In this document: positions 1 to 5,835 of the stretch, piece by piece
How the letters are laid out: every line of letters starts with the position of its first letter
How positions within the stretch are numbered: the stretch's first letter is position 1
NCBI GenBank assembly: GCA_027040785.1
Contig: JALULG010000002.1
Coordinates: forward strand, 1-6,089
Length of the DNA stretch: 6,089 bases
Reading direction: 5' to 3'
From: a bacterium
Lineage (GTDB): Bacteria > Patescibacteriota > Patescibacteriia > JAACEG01
The notes under the pieces: generated by a model
What the model saw: only the letters and a program-made list of their open reading frames with translations
Database searches by the model: none
What the model was told of the DNA's origin: nothing
Program-made: the position numbers and the translations under genes

Positions 1-32
1 GAGACATACTTAATGTTTTTAAATATTTATAT

Positions 33-38
33 TATACT
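33..38 (+). promoter_or_regulatory. possible -10 box for the DNA glycosylase gene
   Basis: The 74 bases before the glycosylase start are almost pure A/T. TATACT at 33-38 is the best -10-like hexamer, and a TAATAA preceded by TG at 49-57 is an alternative extended -10. No convincing -35 box accompanies either one. In sequence this AT-rich such hexamers arise by chance, so this is a weak call. Confidence 0.15.
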
Positions 39-74
39 AAATATTAACTGATAATAAATATTCTGACAAATAAA

Positions 75-656
75 ATGTCTCAAATTTTACCGCAAAAATA
101 TTATCAACAAAATACTTTAAAAATCGCCCAAGATCTTTTGGGAAAATTCTTGGTCAGAGAACTTGAAAATAAAAAAATAATCACTCAAATAATTGAAACA
201 GAAGCTTATTTGGGACCAAACGACTTGGCCAGTCACGCTTCCAAAGGAAAAACACCTCGCAATCAAATAATGTTTGACAAGGGCGGATTTTGGTATGTTT
301 ATTTAATTTACGGAATGTATTATTGTTTAAATGTTGTTACTGAAAAAAAAGATTATCCGGCCGCTGTTTTAATCAGAGCGGTCAAACCGATAAAAGGTCT
401 TGAAATTATTAAAAAAAATCGTCGTAATAAAAATTTAAAAACTTTAACAAACGGTCCGGGAAAATTATGTGAGGCCTTAAAAATAAATAAAAATTTTAAT
501 GAAAAAAAAGCTTATCTCAAAGAAACAAAACTTTATATTTTAAATAATCAAACAAAAAAGAAAAACATTATCGCTACTCCCCGAATCGGGATAGATTATG
601 CCGGAGAATATAAGAATAAATTATGGCGTTTTGTTTTAAAGGAATCCTATAAATGA
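75..656 (+). CDS. mpg: 3-methyladenine (alkyladenine) DNA glycosylase, AAG/MPG family
   Basis: This is a monofunctional base-excision repair glycosylase that flips out and removes alkylated or deaminated purines such as 3-methyladenine and hypoxanthine, leaving an abasic site in DNA. The 193 residues cover the whole AAG fold and match the usual bacterial length of about 190-210. Key residues align with human AAG from memory: ETEAY at 41-45 holds the catalytic glutamate E43 and Y45. H54 follows, then TPRN (60-63). The block around YLIYGMYYCLN (76-86) carries Y76, the DNA-intercalating Y79 and N86. R101 lies in LIRAVKP, and NGPGKLC (126-132) and RIGIDYAG (170-177) are family signatures. The start at 75 puts the family's first motif (LLGKFLV, 21-27) at the expected place; no Shine-Dalgarno is visible. 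The gene stands alone on the plus strand, ends in TGA and converges on the protease gene. The many lysines reflect AT-rich codons. The family call is firm. Confidence 0.95.
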   Translation: MSQILPQKYYQQNTLKIAQDLLGKFLVRELENKKIITQIIETEAYLGPNDLASHASKGKTPRNQIMFDKGGFWYVYLIYGMYYCLNVVTEKKDYPAAVLIRAVKPIKGLEIIKKNRRNKNLKTLTNGPGKLCEALKINKNFNEKKAYLKETKLYILNNQTKKKNIIATPRIGIDYAGEYKNKLWRFVLKESYK

Positions 657-704
657 AATTTAAAAAAATAATAAATAGAATTTTGAAATTCCAAAAAGAA
701 TTTT

Positions 705-726
705 AAAACCGCCTTTCGGCGGTTTT
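705..726. terminator. bidirectional intrinsic terminator between mpg and htrA
   Basis: A perfect 9-bp stem AAAACCGCC/GGCGGTTTT (705-713 with 718-726) closes a TTTC tetraloop. It is flanked by A-rich sequence on the left and T-rich sequence on the right, so both strands show a GC core followed by U residues. It starts about 50 bases after the glycosylase stop and lies two bases beyond the htrA stop, the expected layout for a terminator shared by two convergent genes. Confidence 0.9.
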
Positions 727-728
727 AT

Positions 729-1985
729 TTAATCTATTTTTCTTTCTTCCAATTTAACCTTGACCGTTTTTTCTTTGCCTTTGTGATAAACTTTCATTAT
801 CACTTCATCACCCGGTTTATGTCTGCCGATAATTTTTCTTAAATTATGTTTCTGATCTATTTTTTGTCCATCAACTTCCAAAATAATATCATTTTCAACC
901 AAACCGGCTTTATCAGCCGGACCACCCGGAATAACAGCCAATTCTTCAGCATGTCTGCCTCTAACAATTAAAGCGCCGTGATCAACTTTTAAATTATTTT
1001 TTTTAACAATGGTATCATTTAACAAAACATAACGAACTCCCAAAAACGCTCGGGAAATTTTTCCGGTGTCTCTAACGCTTTCATAAACGCTTTTACATTC
1101 ATTAATCGGAATAGCAAAACCGATTAATTGTCCTTCACGAGAAATAGCCGTATTAATTCCGATTACATTACCATGTAAATCAACCAAAGGGCCTCCGGAA
1201 TTACCCGGGTTAATGGCCGCATCGGTTTGCAAAACATCTTCCAATGATTCCGAACCATTGGAACCGCCGGCAAAAATGGTTCTCCCTCTGCCGGAAATAA
1301 TTCCTTTGGTAACGGTATTTTTATATTCTCCCAAAGCAAAACCGATGGCAATAACGGTTTGACCGATTTCCACACTATCTGAATCACCAAAACTGATTTC
1401 CGGCAAATCCGTTGCTTCTATTTTTAAAACCGCCAAATCATTTATCGGATCTTTGGCTAATACTTTAACGCTATCATAACGTTTACCGTCATTGGTAATT
1501 ACGGAATATTCCGCTTCTTCATCGGCAACCACATGCTTATTGGTTAAAATAAGTCCTTTTTTACCGTCAACAATAAAACCCGTTCCCCCACCAATTTCCT
1601 GTTTACCCTTTTTTTGCGGGCGACTTTCCGGAATATCAAAATCAAAAAAATCATCAAAAGGAAAAAAATCAATATCATTGCGCCGATAATATTTACTTAA
1701 ATCTTTGGAAATAATAATACTGACAACCGCCGGAGAAACTTTTTTAACAGCTTCAATAGTGGCCGATTGTTCTTGCAATTGTTCCACTTTTGTTTTTTTG
1801 ATTATTTGATTTTGAATCGTTTTTCCAACAAGAGGTGTTTTTGTTAAATAATTTATCCCAAAATAAGAAAACGCACTACCGGCAATTCCGCCGGCAACGG
1901 TTCCGACCAATAAACTAACAATAATAACACCGAACATTATTTTTTTAATTTCCGAAGTTTTTTGATTATTTTCTTTGTGATTCAT
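729..1985 (-). CDS. htrA: membrane-anchored HtrA/DegP-type serine protease with one PDZ domain
   Basis: This is an S1C-family protease that degrades or refolds damaged proteins outside the cytoplasmic membrane. At 418 residues it is a normal length for a one-PDZ DegS/HtrA form. A short charged N-terminus precedes a hydrophobic, glycine-rich membrane segment at about 15-44, which should anchor the protein with its catalytic part outside. The trypsin-like domain spans roughly 75-305 and has an intact triad: H151 in TNKHVV, D183 in INDLAVLKI and S263 in GNSGGP (261-266). A PDZ domain follows at about 315-412 (GGPADKAGL, then DIILEVDGQKI). The loop before the catalytic domain holds an unusual acidic and aromatic run, FFPFDDFFDFDIP (107-119). 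The ATG at 1985 is chosen because it gives a complete anchor; no Shine-Dalgarno precedes it. An inverted repeat and a palindrome lie just upstream. The substrate is unknown. Confidence 0.95.
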   Translation of the reverse strand: MNHKENNQKTSEIKKIMFGVIIVSLLVGTVAGGIAGSAFSYFGINYLTKTPLVGKTIQNQIIKKTKVEQLQEQSATIEAVKKVSPAVVSIIISKDLSKYYRRNDIDFFPFDDFFDFDIPESRPQKKGKQEIGGGTGFIVDGKKGLILTNKHVVADEEAEYSVITNDGKRYDSVKVLAKDPINDLAVLKIEATDLPEISFGDSDSVEIGQTVIAIGFALGEYKNTVTKGIISGRGRTIFAGGSNGSESLEDVLQTDAAINPGNSGGPLVDLHGNVIGINTAISREGQLIGFAIPINECKSVYESVRDTGKISRAFLGVRYVLLNDTIVKKNNLKVDHGALIVRGRHAEELAVIPGGPADKAGLVENDIILEVDGQKIDQKHNLRKIIGRHKPGDEVIMKVYHKGKEKTVKVKLEERKID

Positions 1986-1998
1986 ATTTTTTAAATAA

Positions 1999-2039
1999 AC
2001 AAAAATTTAATTTCTTTATTAAAAAAATTAAATTTTTGT
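1999..2039 (-). promoter_or_regulatory. 15-bp perfect inverted repeat upstream of htrA
   Basis: ACAAAAATTTAATTT at 1999-2013 is exactly complementary to 2025-2039, with an 11-base loop between. The inner edge lies 13 bases before the htrA ATG. If transcribed it would form an A/U hairpin in the leader; if not, it could be a repressor-binding site. An intrinsic terminator is unlikely because the stem has only one or two GC pairs. A stem this long is improbable by chance even at this base composition. Its function is not known. Confidence 0.5.
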
Positions 2040-2076
2040 CATATTAAATTAAAATAATTTGATTAATTTTATATTA

Positions 2077-2091
2077 TTTGAAAGTTTCAAA
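2077..2091. promoter_or_regulatory. operator-like palindrome TTTGAAA-G-TTTCAAA
   Basis: Two perfect 7-bp half-sites surround a single central G about 91-105 bases upstream of the htrA start. On the minus strand the site contains TTGAAA (2090-2085), which could act as a weak -35 box with ATTAAT 17 bases further on. A symmetric site overlapping a possible -35 is a typical repressor-operator layout, but I do not recognise the binding protein. Confidence 0.3.
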
Positions 2092-2154
2092 AACTTATGT
2101 TTTTAAAAAACTATCATCATAACTTATTCAAAATCTCATCTTCGTTCTCCACAT

Positions 2155-2207
2155 GTCATTCTGAATCCTGTGTCGAATTTGTTTCGGTATTATTTCAGAA
2201 TTTCGTG
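2155..2207 (+). repeat. palindromic repeat copy 1, enlarged by a nested core
   Basis: The outer arms are GTCATTCTGAA on the left and TTTCAGAATTTCGTG on the right, matching the other plus-oriented copies; TTCTGAA (2159-2165) pairs with TTCAGAA (2194-2200). Instead of the usual 3-5 base loop there are 28 bases, within which TCGAATTTGTTTCGG (2173-2187) looks like a mutated second repeat core with its own CGAA/TTCG arms. This makes the copy 53 bases long instead of about 28. Confidence 0.7.
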
Positions 2208-2217
2208 TTAACCATAT

Positions 2218-2245
2218 GTCACTCTGAACATTTCAGAATCTCGTG
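2218..2245 (+). repeat. palindromic repeat copy 2
   Basis: GTCACTCTGAAC followed by ATTTCAGAATCTCGTG gives a 28-base copy in plus orientation. TCTGAA (2223-2228) pairs with TTCAGA (2232-2237) around a 3-base loop. It has the same short loop as copy 5 at 2371-2398, from which it differs at two positions. It has no partner in opposite orientation directly beside it. Confidence 0.8.
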
Positions 2246-2256
2246 TCAATTCTACT

Positions 2257-2339
2257 GTCATTCTGAACTTGTTTCAGAATCTCGTGTTTTTTAAGGTTTT
2301 ACTCTTTCCTTTGAGATGCTGAAATAAATTCAGCATGAC
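2257..2339. repeat. composite repeat element A (copies 3 and 4, facing each other)
   Basis: A plus-oriented copy (2257-2286) with ATTCTGAA/TTCAGAAT arms around CTTGT is followed, after a 26-base spacer, by a minus-oriented copy (2313-2339) with ATGCTGAA/TTCAGCAT arms around ATAAA. The whole unit begins with GTCAT and ends with ATGAC, so it has terminal inverted repeats of nearly 30 bases and could fold either as two small hairpins or one long one. The layout and part of the spacer recur in element B. No coding capacity. Confidence 0.8.
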
Positions 2340-2370
2340 AGGGGGAATTGGCATGATAGAAAAAAGCGCT

Positions 2371-2449
2371 GTCATTCTGAACATTTCAGGATCTCGTGGA
2401 TTTAAGTTATATTTTATCCTCCGAGACCCTGAAATAAATTCAGCATGAC
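2371..2449. repeat. composite repeat element B (copies 5 and 6, facing each other)
   Basis: A plus-oriented copy (2371-2398) and a minus-oriented copy (2422-2449) are separated by 23 bases. Both have CAGG where other copies have CAGA or CAGC, so the two halves match each other better than each matches itself; this favours a long-hairpin fold. The spacer shares TTTAAG near its left end and TCCT near its right end with the spacer of element A, which indicates that A and B are diverged copies of one ~80-bp unit. Confidence 0.8.
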
Positions 2450-2462
2450 ATGAGGAGAAACA

Positions 2463-2488
2463 AGATGCTGAAATAAATTCAGTATGAC
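2463..2488 (-). repeat. palindromic repeat copy 7
   Basis: AGATGCTGAAATAAATTCAG continuing to TATGAC is a minus-oriented copy. It shares the 15-base core CTGAAATAAATTCAG exactly with copies 4 and 6. It lies 36 bases beyond the stop of the small membrane-protein gene and could fold in that gene's 3' untranslated region, although it lacks a clear U-tract. Confidence 0.8.
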
Positions 2489-2496
2489 AGCAGGCG

Positions 2497-2508
2497 ATTC
2501 AGTATAAC
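2497..2508 (-). repeat. half copy of the palindromic repeat
   Basis: ATTCAGTATAAC matches the right end of copy 7 (ATTCAGTATGAC, 2477-2488) with one change and lies 20 bases beyond it. It looks like a remnant of a decayed or partly duplicated repeat. At 12 bases, chance cannot be excluded. Confidence 0.4.
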
Positions 2509-2524
2509 TAAAAATAATTACAAT

Positions 2525-2863
2525 TTATCTTTTACTCTGACTGCAAACGGCTTTGAGTTCTTGTAATTGTTCGGGGCTTAACTCCACCTGAATCTTTTCT
2601 TGATTAATTCCGATAATTTCATTAACATCACTGCGAATTTCCGTGAAAAAATTTCGCAAATAAGGTGGCAAATAAAATATCGCAAACAATATTGGCACAA
2701 TAATTAAAAGCGCATAAAACCAACCTTTAATCTTTTGAATCAAAATCCAATGTCTGGTTTTACGGCTTAACATTAAAATATTTTTGGAAACTTTTAGATT
2801 TTCTTCCAAAAGTCTGATAATTTTTTCTTCATTACTTTCTTTTGAATTATTTTTCTCGGCCAT
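2525..2863 (-). CDS. small single-pass membrane protein of unknown function
   Basis: This 112-residue protein has a charged, probably helical N-terminal part (EEKIIRLLEENLKVSKNILML, about 12-32, written here as one amphipathic stretch), a basic patch (SRKTRHW), one hydrophobic segment at about 47-68 (WFYALLIIVPILFAIFY) and a C-terminal tail of about 40 residues. I recall similar short proteins, with LLEENLKxSK before a single membrane helix, as common conserved hypotheticals in Patescibacteria; no function is known to me. The ATG at 2863 lies only three bases after the nrdG stop, so the gene is very likely co-transcribed with nrdG, but it is not a known part of ribonucleotide reductase systems. 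No Shine-Dalgarno is present, so translation may depend on coupling to nrdG. The single cysteine (C107) is near the end. Confidence 0.8.
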   Translation of the reverse strand: MAEKNNSKESNEEKIIRLLEENLKVSKNILMLSRKTRHWILIQKIKGWFYALLIIVPILFAIFYLPPYLRNFFTEIRSDVNEIIGINQEKIQVELSPEQLQELKAVCSQSKR

Positions 2864-2866
2864 AAA

Positions 2867-3595
2867 TTAATTTCTAATTATACATTTTTGCCCCACGCTT
2901 TCAACGGCCTCTGCCAAATCATTAAGTTCTTCATCGGAAAGCGGTTTAAATTCATTATACCTCTTTTTATCCTCTTCGTCCAATTCTTCTTTTTGAGGAT
3001 TAATATAATTTTGCAAATAATAAGGTTTATCACTTTTAATACTCTTGGCAATATCAATAATATCTTCTTTGTTTAAAAGTCCTTGTGTTAAAGATGTCCG
3101 GAATTCAAAATCAATTCCGCTGTTTAAAATGAGTTTCACGCTCTTTAAAACTTTTTCAAATAACTTTTCATTTTTAATTTTTGAAATTTTTTGATAATCT
3201 TTAAATCGTAAAGGGGCTTTGATATCCATTGCCAAATAATCCACTTGTTTGTTTTTTATTAATTTTTCCAAGACATCCGGATTGGTTCCGTTACTATCAA
3301 GTTTAACTAAAAAACCCATTTCTTTGATCTTTGAAATAAAATCAATCAAATCGGGTTGCAATGTGGGTTCTCCTCCGGTAATGGAAACTCCTTCCAAAAG
3401 CCCTTTACGTCTTTTTAAAAAATTAAAAATTTCTTTTTCGTCAATTAATCTGTCTTTGGGAAATTTATTGGCAAAAATTAATTCGCGATTATGACAATAC
3501 GGGCAATTAAAATTACAACCAAGTGTAAAAACAATAGCAACCATTTTCCCGGGGTAATCTATCAAAGAAACTTTTTGAAAACCGCCTATTAACAT
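2867..3595 (-). CDS. nrdG: anaerobic ribonucleotide reductase activating protein (radical SAM)
   Basis: NrdG uses a [4Fe-4S] cluster and S-adenosylmethionine to abstract a hydrogen from the conserved glycine near the NrdD C-terminus, creating the glycyl radical. The protein is 242 residues. The CxxxCxxC cluster motif is CNFNCPYC with C27, C31 and C34, and the SAM-binding GGEP motif is at 74-77 (SITGGEPTLQ). The opening IGGFQKVSLIDYPGK and the later LDSNGTNP and YLAMDIKAPL strands fit the NrdG branch described by TIGR02495 better than the short E. coli type. About 50 residues follow the radical-SAM core (from roughly 190), rich in charged residues. The gene lies directly downstream of nrdD, its substrate, with a 74-base gap that contains a hairpin. 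The start at 3595 gives a full N-terminus; no Shine-Dalgarno is seen. A pyruvate formate-lyase activase is the main alternative, and the nrdD neighbour argues against it. Confidence 0.93.
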   Translation of the reverse strand: MLIGGFQKVSLIDYPGKMVAIVFTLGCNFNCPYCHNRELIFANKFPKDRLIDEKEIFNFLKRRKGLLEGVSITGGEPTLQPDLIDFISKIKEMGFLVKLDSNGTNPDVLEKLIKNKQVDYLAMDIKAPLRFKDYQKISKIKNEKLFEKVLKSVKLILNSGIDFEFRTSLTQGLLNKEDIIDIAKSIKSDKPYYLQNYINPQKEELDEEDKKRYNEFKPLSDEELNDLAEAVESVGQKCIIRN

Positions 3596-3615
3596 ATTTT
3601 AATATTCAAATTAAG

Positions 3616-3646
3616 AAAAGGCGAAGCCGAGATAACTTCGCCTTTT
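3616..3646 (-). terminator. hairpin between nrdD and nrdG, possible partial terminator
   Basis: AAAAGGCGAAG (3616-3626) is perfectly complementary to CTTCGCCTTTT (3636-3646), with a 9-base loop. It starts 23 bases after the nrdD stop and ends 20 bases before the nrdG start. In the direction of the operon the stem ends in four U residues followed by CUUAAUUU, a weak tail. On the opposite strand it is followed by CG and six T residues, a better terminator, although no plus-strand gene is there. It may cut read-through into nrdG or stabilise the 3' end of the nrdD message. Confidence 0.65.
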
Positions 3647-3669
3647 CGTTTTTTAAAAAAGCTTGAATT

Positions 3670-5835
3670 TTAATTTACAAGATATTCCAATCTTTTTTCA
3701 AACTCGGATTGTTTGGAATCGTTCCATTGTTGAACAGGCCTTAAATATCCGACAACCCGAGAATAAACTTCGGTTTCCGCTTCGCACTTTGGACATTTAT
3801 ACTCTTCACCGGCAATGTACCCATGAGTTGGACAAACACTGAAAGTAGGCGTAATCGTATAATAAGGTAATTTATAATTTTCAGCTATTTTTCTAACCAA
3901 ATTTTTTGTCGCTTCAACAGATGGCATTTTTTCCCCAATAAAACCGTGCACAACCGTTCCGCCGGTATATTTCGTCTGTAATTCATCTTGTAAATCCAAA
4001 ACTTCAAAAATATCATCTGAATAATCAACCGGCAAATGAGTGGAGTTAGTATAATATGGGGAAGCGCCTTTTTCGTTCACTTCTTTTTCATTAGCCACTA
4101 TAATATCCGGAAATTTTTTCTTATCAGTGTTGGCAAATCTTCTGGTAACTCCCTCGGCCGGAGTAGCCTCCAAATTATACAAATTATTGGTTTGATCTTG
4201 ATAAGAACCGATTCGTTCTCTCATAAAATCCATTACATCCAAAGCGAATTGCTGACCTTCTTGAGAAGCAATATCTTTTCCCAAAAGATTAACCGCCGCC
4301 TCATTCATTCCGTTTAAACCGATTGTGGCAAAATGATTTTGCCAATACCTGTTAAATTTGGCTTTAATGCCGTTTAGATAATATTTAGCGTAAGGATAAA
4401 GACCTTTTTCAGTCAATTTTTCAATAATATCTCTTTTGATTTCCAAGCTGTCTCTTGCCAAATCCATTAACTTCGCCAATCTTTCCATAAAATACTTTTT
4501 GGCTTTTTCCGGATCGTTCGGATATTTTTTTCTTGCCAAATAACCTATTCTCGGTAAATTGATAGTTACCACCCCGATTGAACCGGTTAACGGATTGGCG
4601 CCAAATAAACCTCCGCCCCTTTTTCTTAATTCCCTGTTGTCAAGACGCAAACGGCAACACATTGAACGCGCATCTTCCGGATTCATATCAGAATTGATAA
4701 AATTGGAAAAATAAGGAATGCCATATTTGGCTGTCATTTCAAAAACTTTTTCCATTACCGGACTATCCCAATTAAAATCTTTGGTAATGTTATAAGTCGG
4801 GATTGGAAAAGTAAAAACCCTTCCTTTTGAATCACCTTCCATCATAAGTTCAGCAAAAGCCATGTTTATCATATCCATTTCTTTTTGAAATTCTCCATAA
4901 GTTTCGTTTTGCGGAACGCCCCCGATAATAACACTATCGTTTTTTAACATATCCGGCACAAATAAATCCATTGTAATATTTGTAAACGGAGTCTGAAAAC
5001 CAACTCTGGTCGGAACATTGATATTGAATAAAAATTCTTGCAAAGCTTGTTTTACTTCTTTATAATCCAAACCATCTTTTCTTATGAAAGGCGCCAAATA
5101 AGTATCAAAATTGGAAAACGCTTCCGCGCCGGCCACCTCACCTTGTAAAGTATAAAAAAAGTTTATCATTTGTCCTAAAGCGGTTCGGAAATGTTTTGGC
5201 GGTTTTGACTCCACTTTCCCATTAACTCCGCCGAATCCTCTTACCAACAAATCTTTTAAATCCCAACCGGCGCAATATGGCGCTAAAAGTTGCAAATCAT
5301 GAATATGAATATCACCATCTATATGAGCTTCACCGATTTGTTTGGGATAAACTTTGTTTAACCAGTATTTTGAAGATACGGTTGAGGCCACGTGATTATT
5401 AAGCCCTTGCAAAGAATAACTCATATTACTATTTTCTTTAACACGCCAATCTAGTTGATCTAAATATTTTTCCATTAACTCACCGGAATCAACCAAATTT
5501 TCCACATCTCTCAATTTAGCTCTTTGATCACGATATAAAATATATGCTTTGGCAGTTCTAATAAGTCTTTCTCTGATTAAAACTTCTTCCACAATATCTT
5601 GAATTTCTTCAACCGCCGGAATAGAACGACTATGAAATTTTTCAGAAATCATTTTCACAACTTTTTTGGTCAAATCTTTAGCCAACTCTTCTGAATTTTC
5701 CACTTCTCCGGTGGCCTGCAAAGCTTTTAGAATGGCTTGTTCAATTTTTTTGTCATCAAATTTTGTAATTGAACCGTCTCTTTTTAAAATTTGAGTTATT
5801 TTTTCTTTATTTTTTATTTTGGTGGCTGTAGTCAT
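3670..5835 (-). CDS. nrdD: anaerobic (class III) ribonucleoside-triphosphate reductase, catalytic subunit
   Basis: NrdD reduces ribonucleoside triphosphates to deoxy forms without oxygen, using a glycyl radical. The 721 residues are full length. An N-terminal ATP-cone (about 14-105, with LKRDG at 17-21) should bind ATP or dATP for activity control. The barrel follows: HIHDLQLLAPYCAGWDL (177-193) with C188, which corresponds to the active-site cysteine C79 of phage T4; QTPFTNITMDL (281-291); and MCCR (392-395) with the C393-C394 pair where T4 has its radical cysteine. GGGLFG and TGSIGVVTINL (407-427) come next. The C-terminal zinc site is C668, H671, C681, C684, a CxxH...CxxC pattern, and the radical glycine is G696 in SRVVGYLRP. 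There is no intein or frameshift. It sits 10 bases downstream of nrdR and upstream of its activase gene. The sequence resembles the Thermotoga-type group rather than the E. coli enzyme. The electron donor (formate or a redoxin) cannot be read with confidence. Confidence 0.97.
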   Translation of the reverse strand: MTTATKIKNKEKITQILKRDGSITKFDDKKIEQAILKALQATGEVENSEELAKDLTKKVVKMISEKFHSRSIPAVEEIQDIVEEVLIRERLIRTAKAYILYRDQRAKLRDVENLVDSGELMEKYLDQLDWRVKENSNMSYSLQGLNNHVASTVSSKYWLNKVYPKQIGEAHIDGDIHIHDLQLLAPYCAGWDLKDLLVRGFGGVNGKVESKPPKHFRTALGQMINFFYTLQGEVAGAEAFSNFDTYLAPFIRKDGLDYKEVKQALQEFLFNINVPTRVGFQTPFTNITMDLFVPDMLKNDSVIIGGVPQNETYGEFQKEMDMINMAFAELMMEGDSKGRVFTFPIPTYNITKDFNWDSPVMEKVFEMTAKYGIPYFSNFINSDMNPEDARSMCCRLRLDNRELRKRGGGLFGANPLTGSIGVVTINLPRIGYLARKKYPNDPEKAKKYFMERLAKLMDLARDSLEIKRDIIEKLTEKGLYPYAKYYLNGIKAKFNRYWQNHFATIGLNGMNEAAVNLLGKDIASQEGQQFALDVMDFMRERIGSYQDQTNNLYNLEATPAEGVTRRFANTDKKKFPDIIVANEKEVNEKGASPYYTNSTHLPVDYSDDIFEVLDLQDELQTKYTGGTVVHGFIGEKMPSVEATKNLVRKIAENYKLPYYTITPTFSVCPTHGYIAGEEYKCPKCEAETEVYSRVVGYLRPVQQWNDSKQSEFEKRLEYLVN

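Larger units (their letters stand above)
1986..2524. other. 539-base intergenic region with regulatory-looking palindromes and a repeat cluster
   Basis: No credible gene lies here. The htrA-proximal part (1986-2150) is extremely AT-rich and holds the inverted repeat and palindrome listed separately; it should contain the htrA promoter, but I see no clear -35/-10 pair. The distal part (2155-2508) is built from copies of one short palindromic repeat. An open frame at 2097-2294 is made largely of repeat copies, so its HSE-type peptide is not treated as a protein. No tRNA or known riboswitch was recognised. Confidence 0.8.

Noticed and set aside
654..656. TGA read as glycine, as in Gracilibacteria and SR1
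   Set aside because: The glycosylase fold is complete at this TGA, and the shared terminator follows about 50 bases later; I saw no in-frame TGA inside any gene. Standard code is sufficient.
2097..2294. Open frame encoding a 65-residue cysteine/histidine-rich peptide
   Set aside because: Its CHSE repeats are translations of the palindromic DNA repeats; there is no ribosome-binding site or recognisable domain.
2155..2488. CRISPR array
   Set aside because: The repeats alternate in orientation, differ in sequence, and have irregular spacers that partly resemble each other; no cas genes are present.
4036..4317. Plus-strand open frame of 93 codons, with similar frames at 1492-1689, 2888-3076 and 3249-3494 and a minus-strand one at 1163-1390
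   Set aside because: All lie inside strongly conserved genes in another frame and have no recognisable domain or start signals.
3670..5835. Pyruvate formate-lyase or another glycyl radical enzyme instead of NrdD
   Set aside because: The ATP-cone, the C-terminal zinc site, and the NrdR and NrdG neighbours are specific to class III ribonucleotide reductase.
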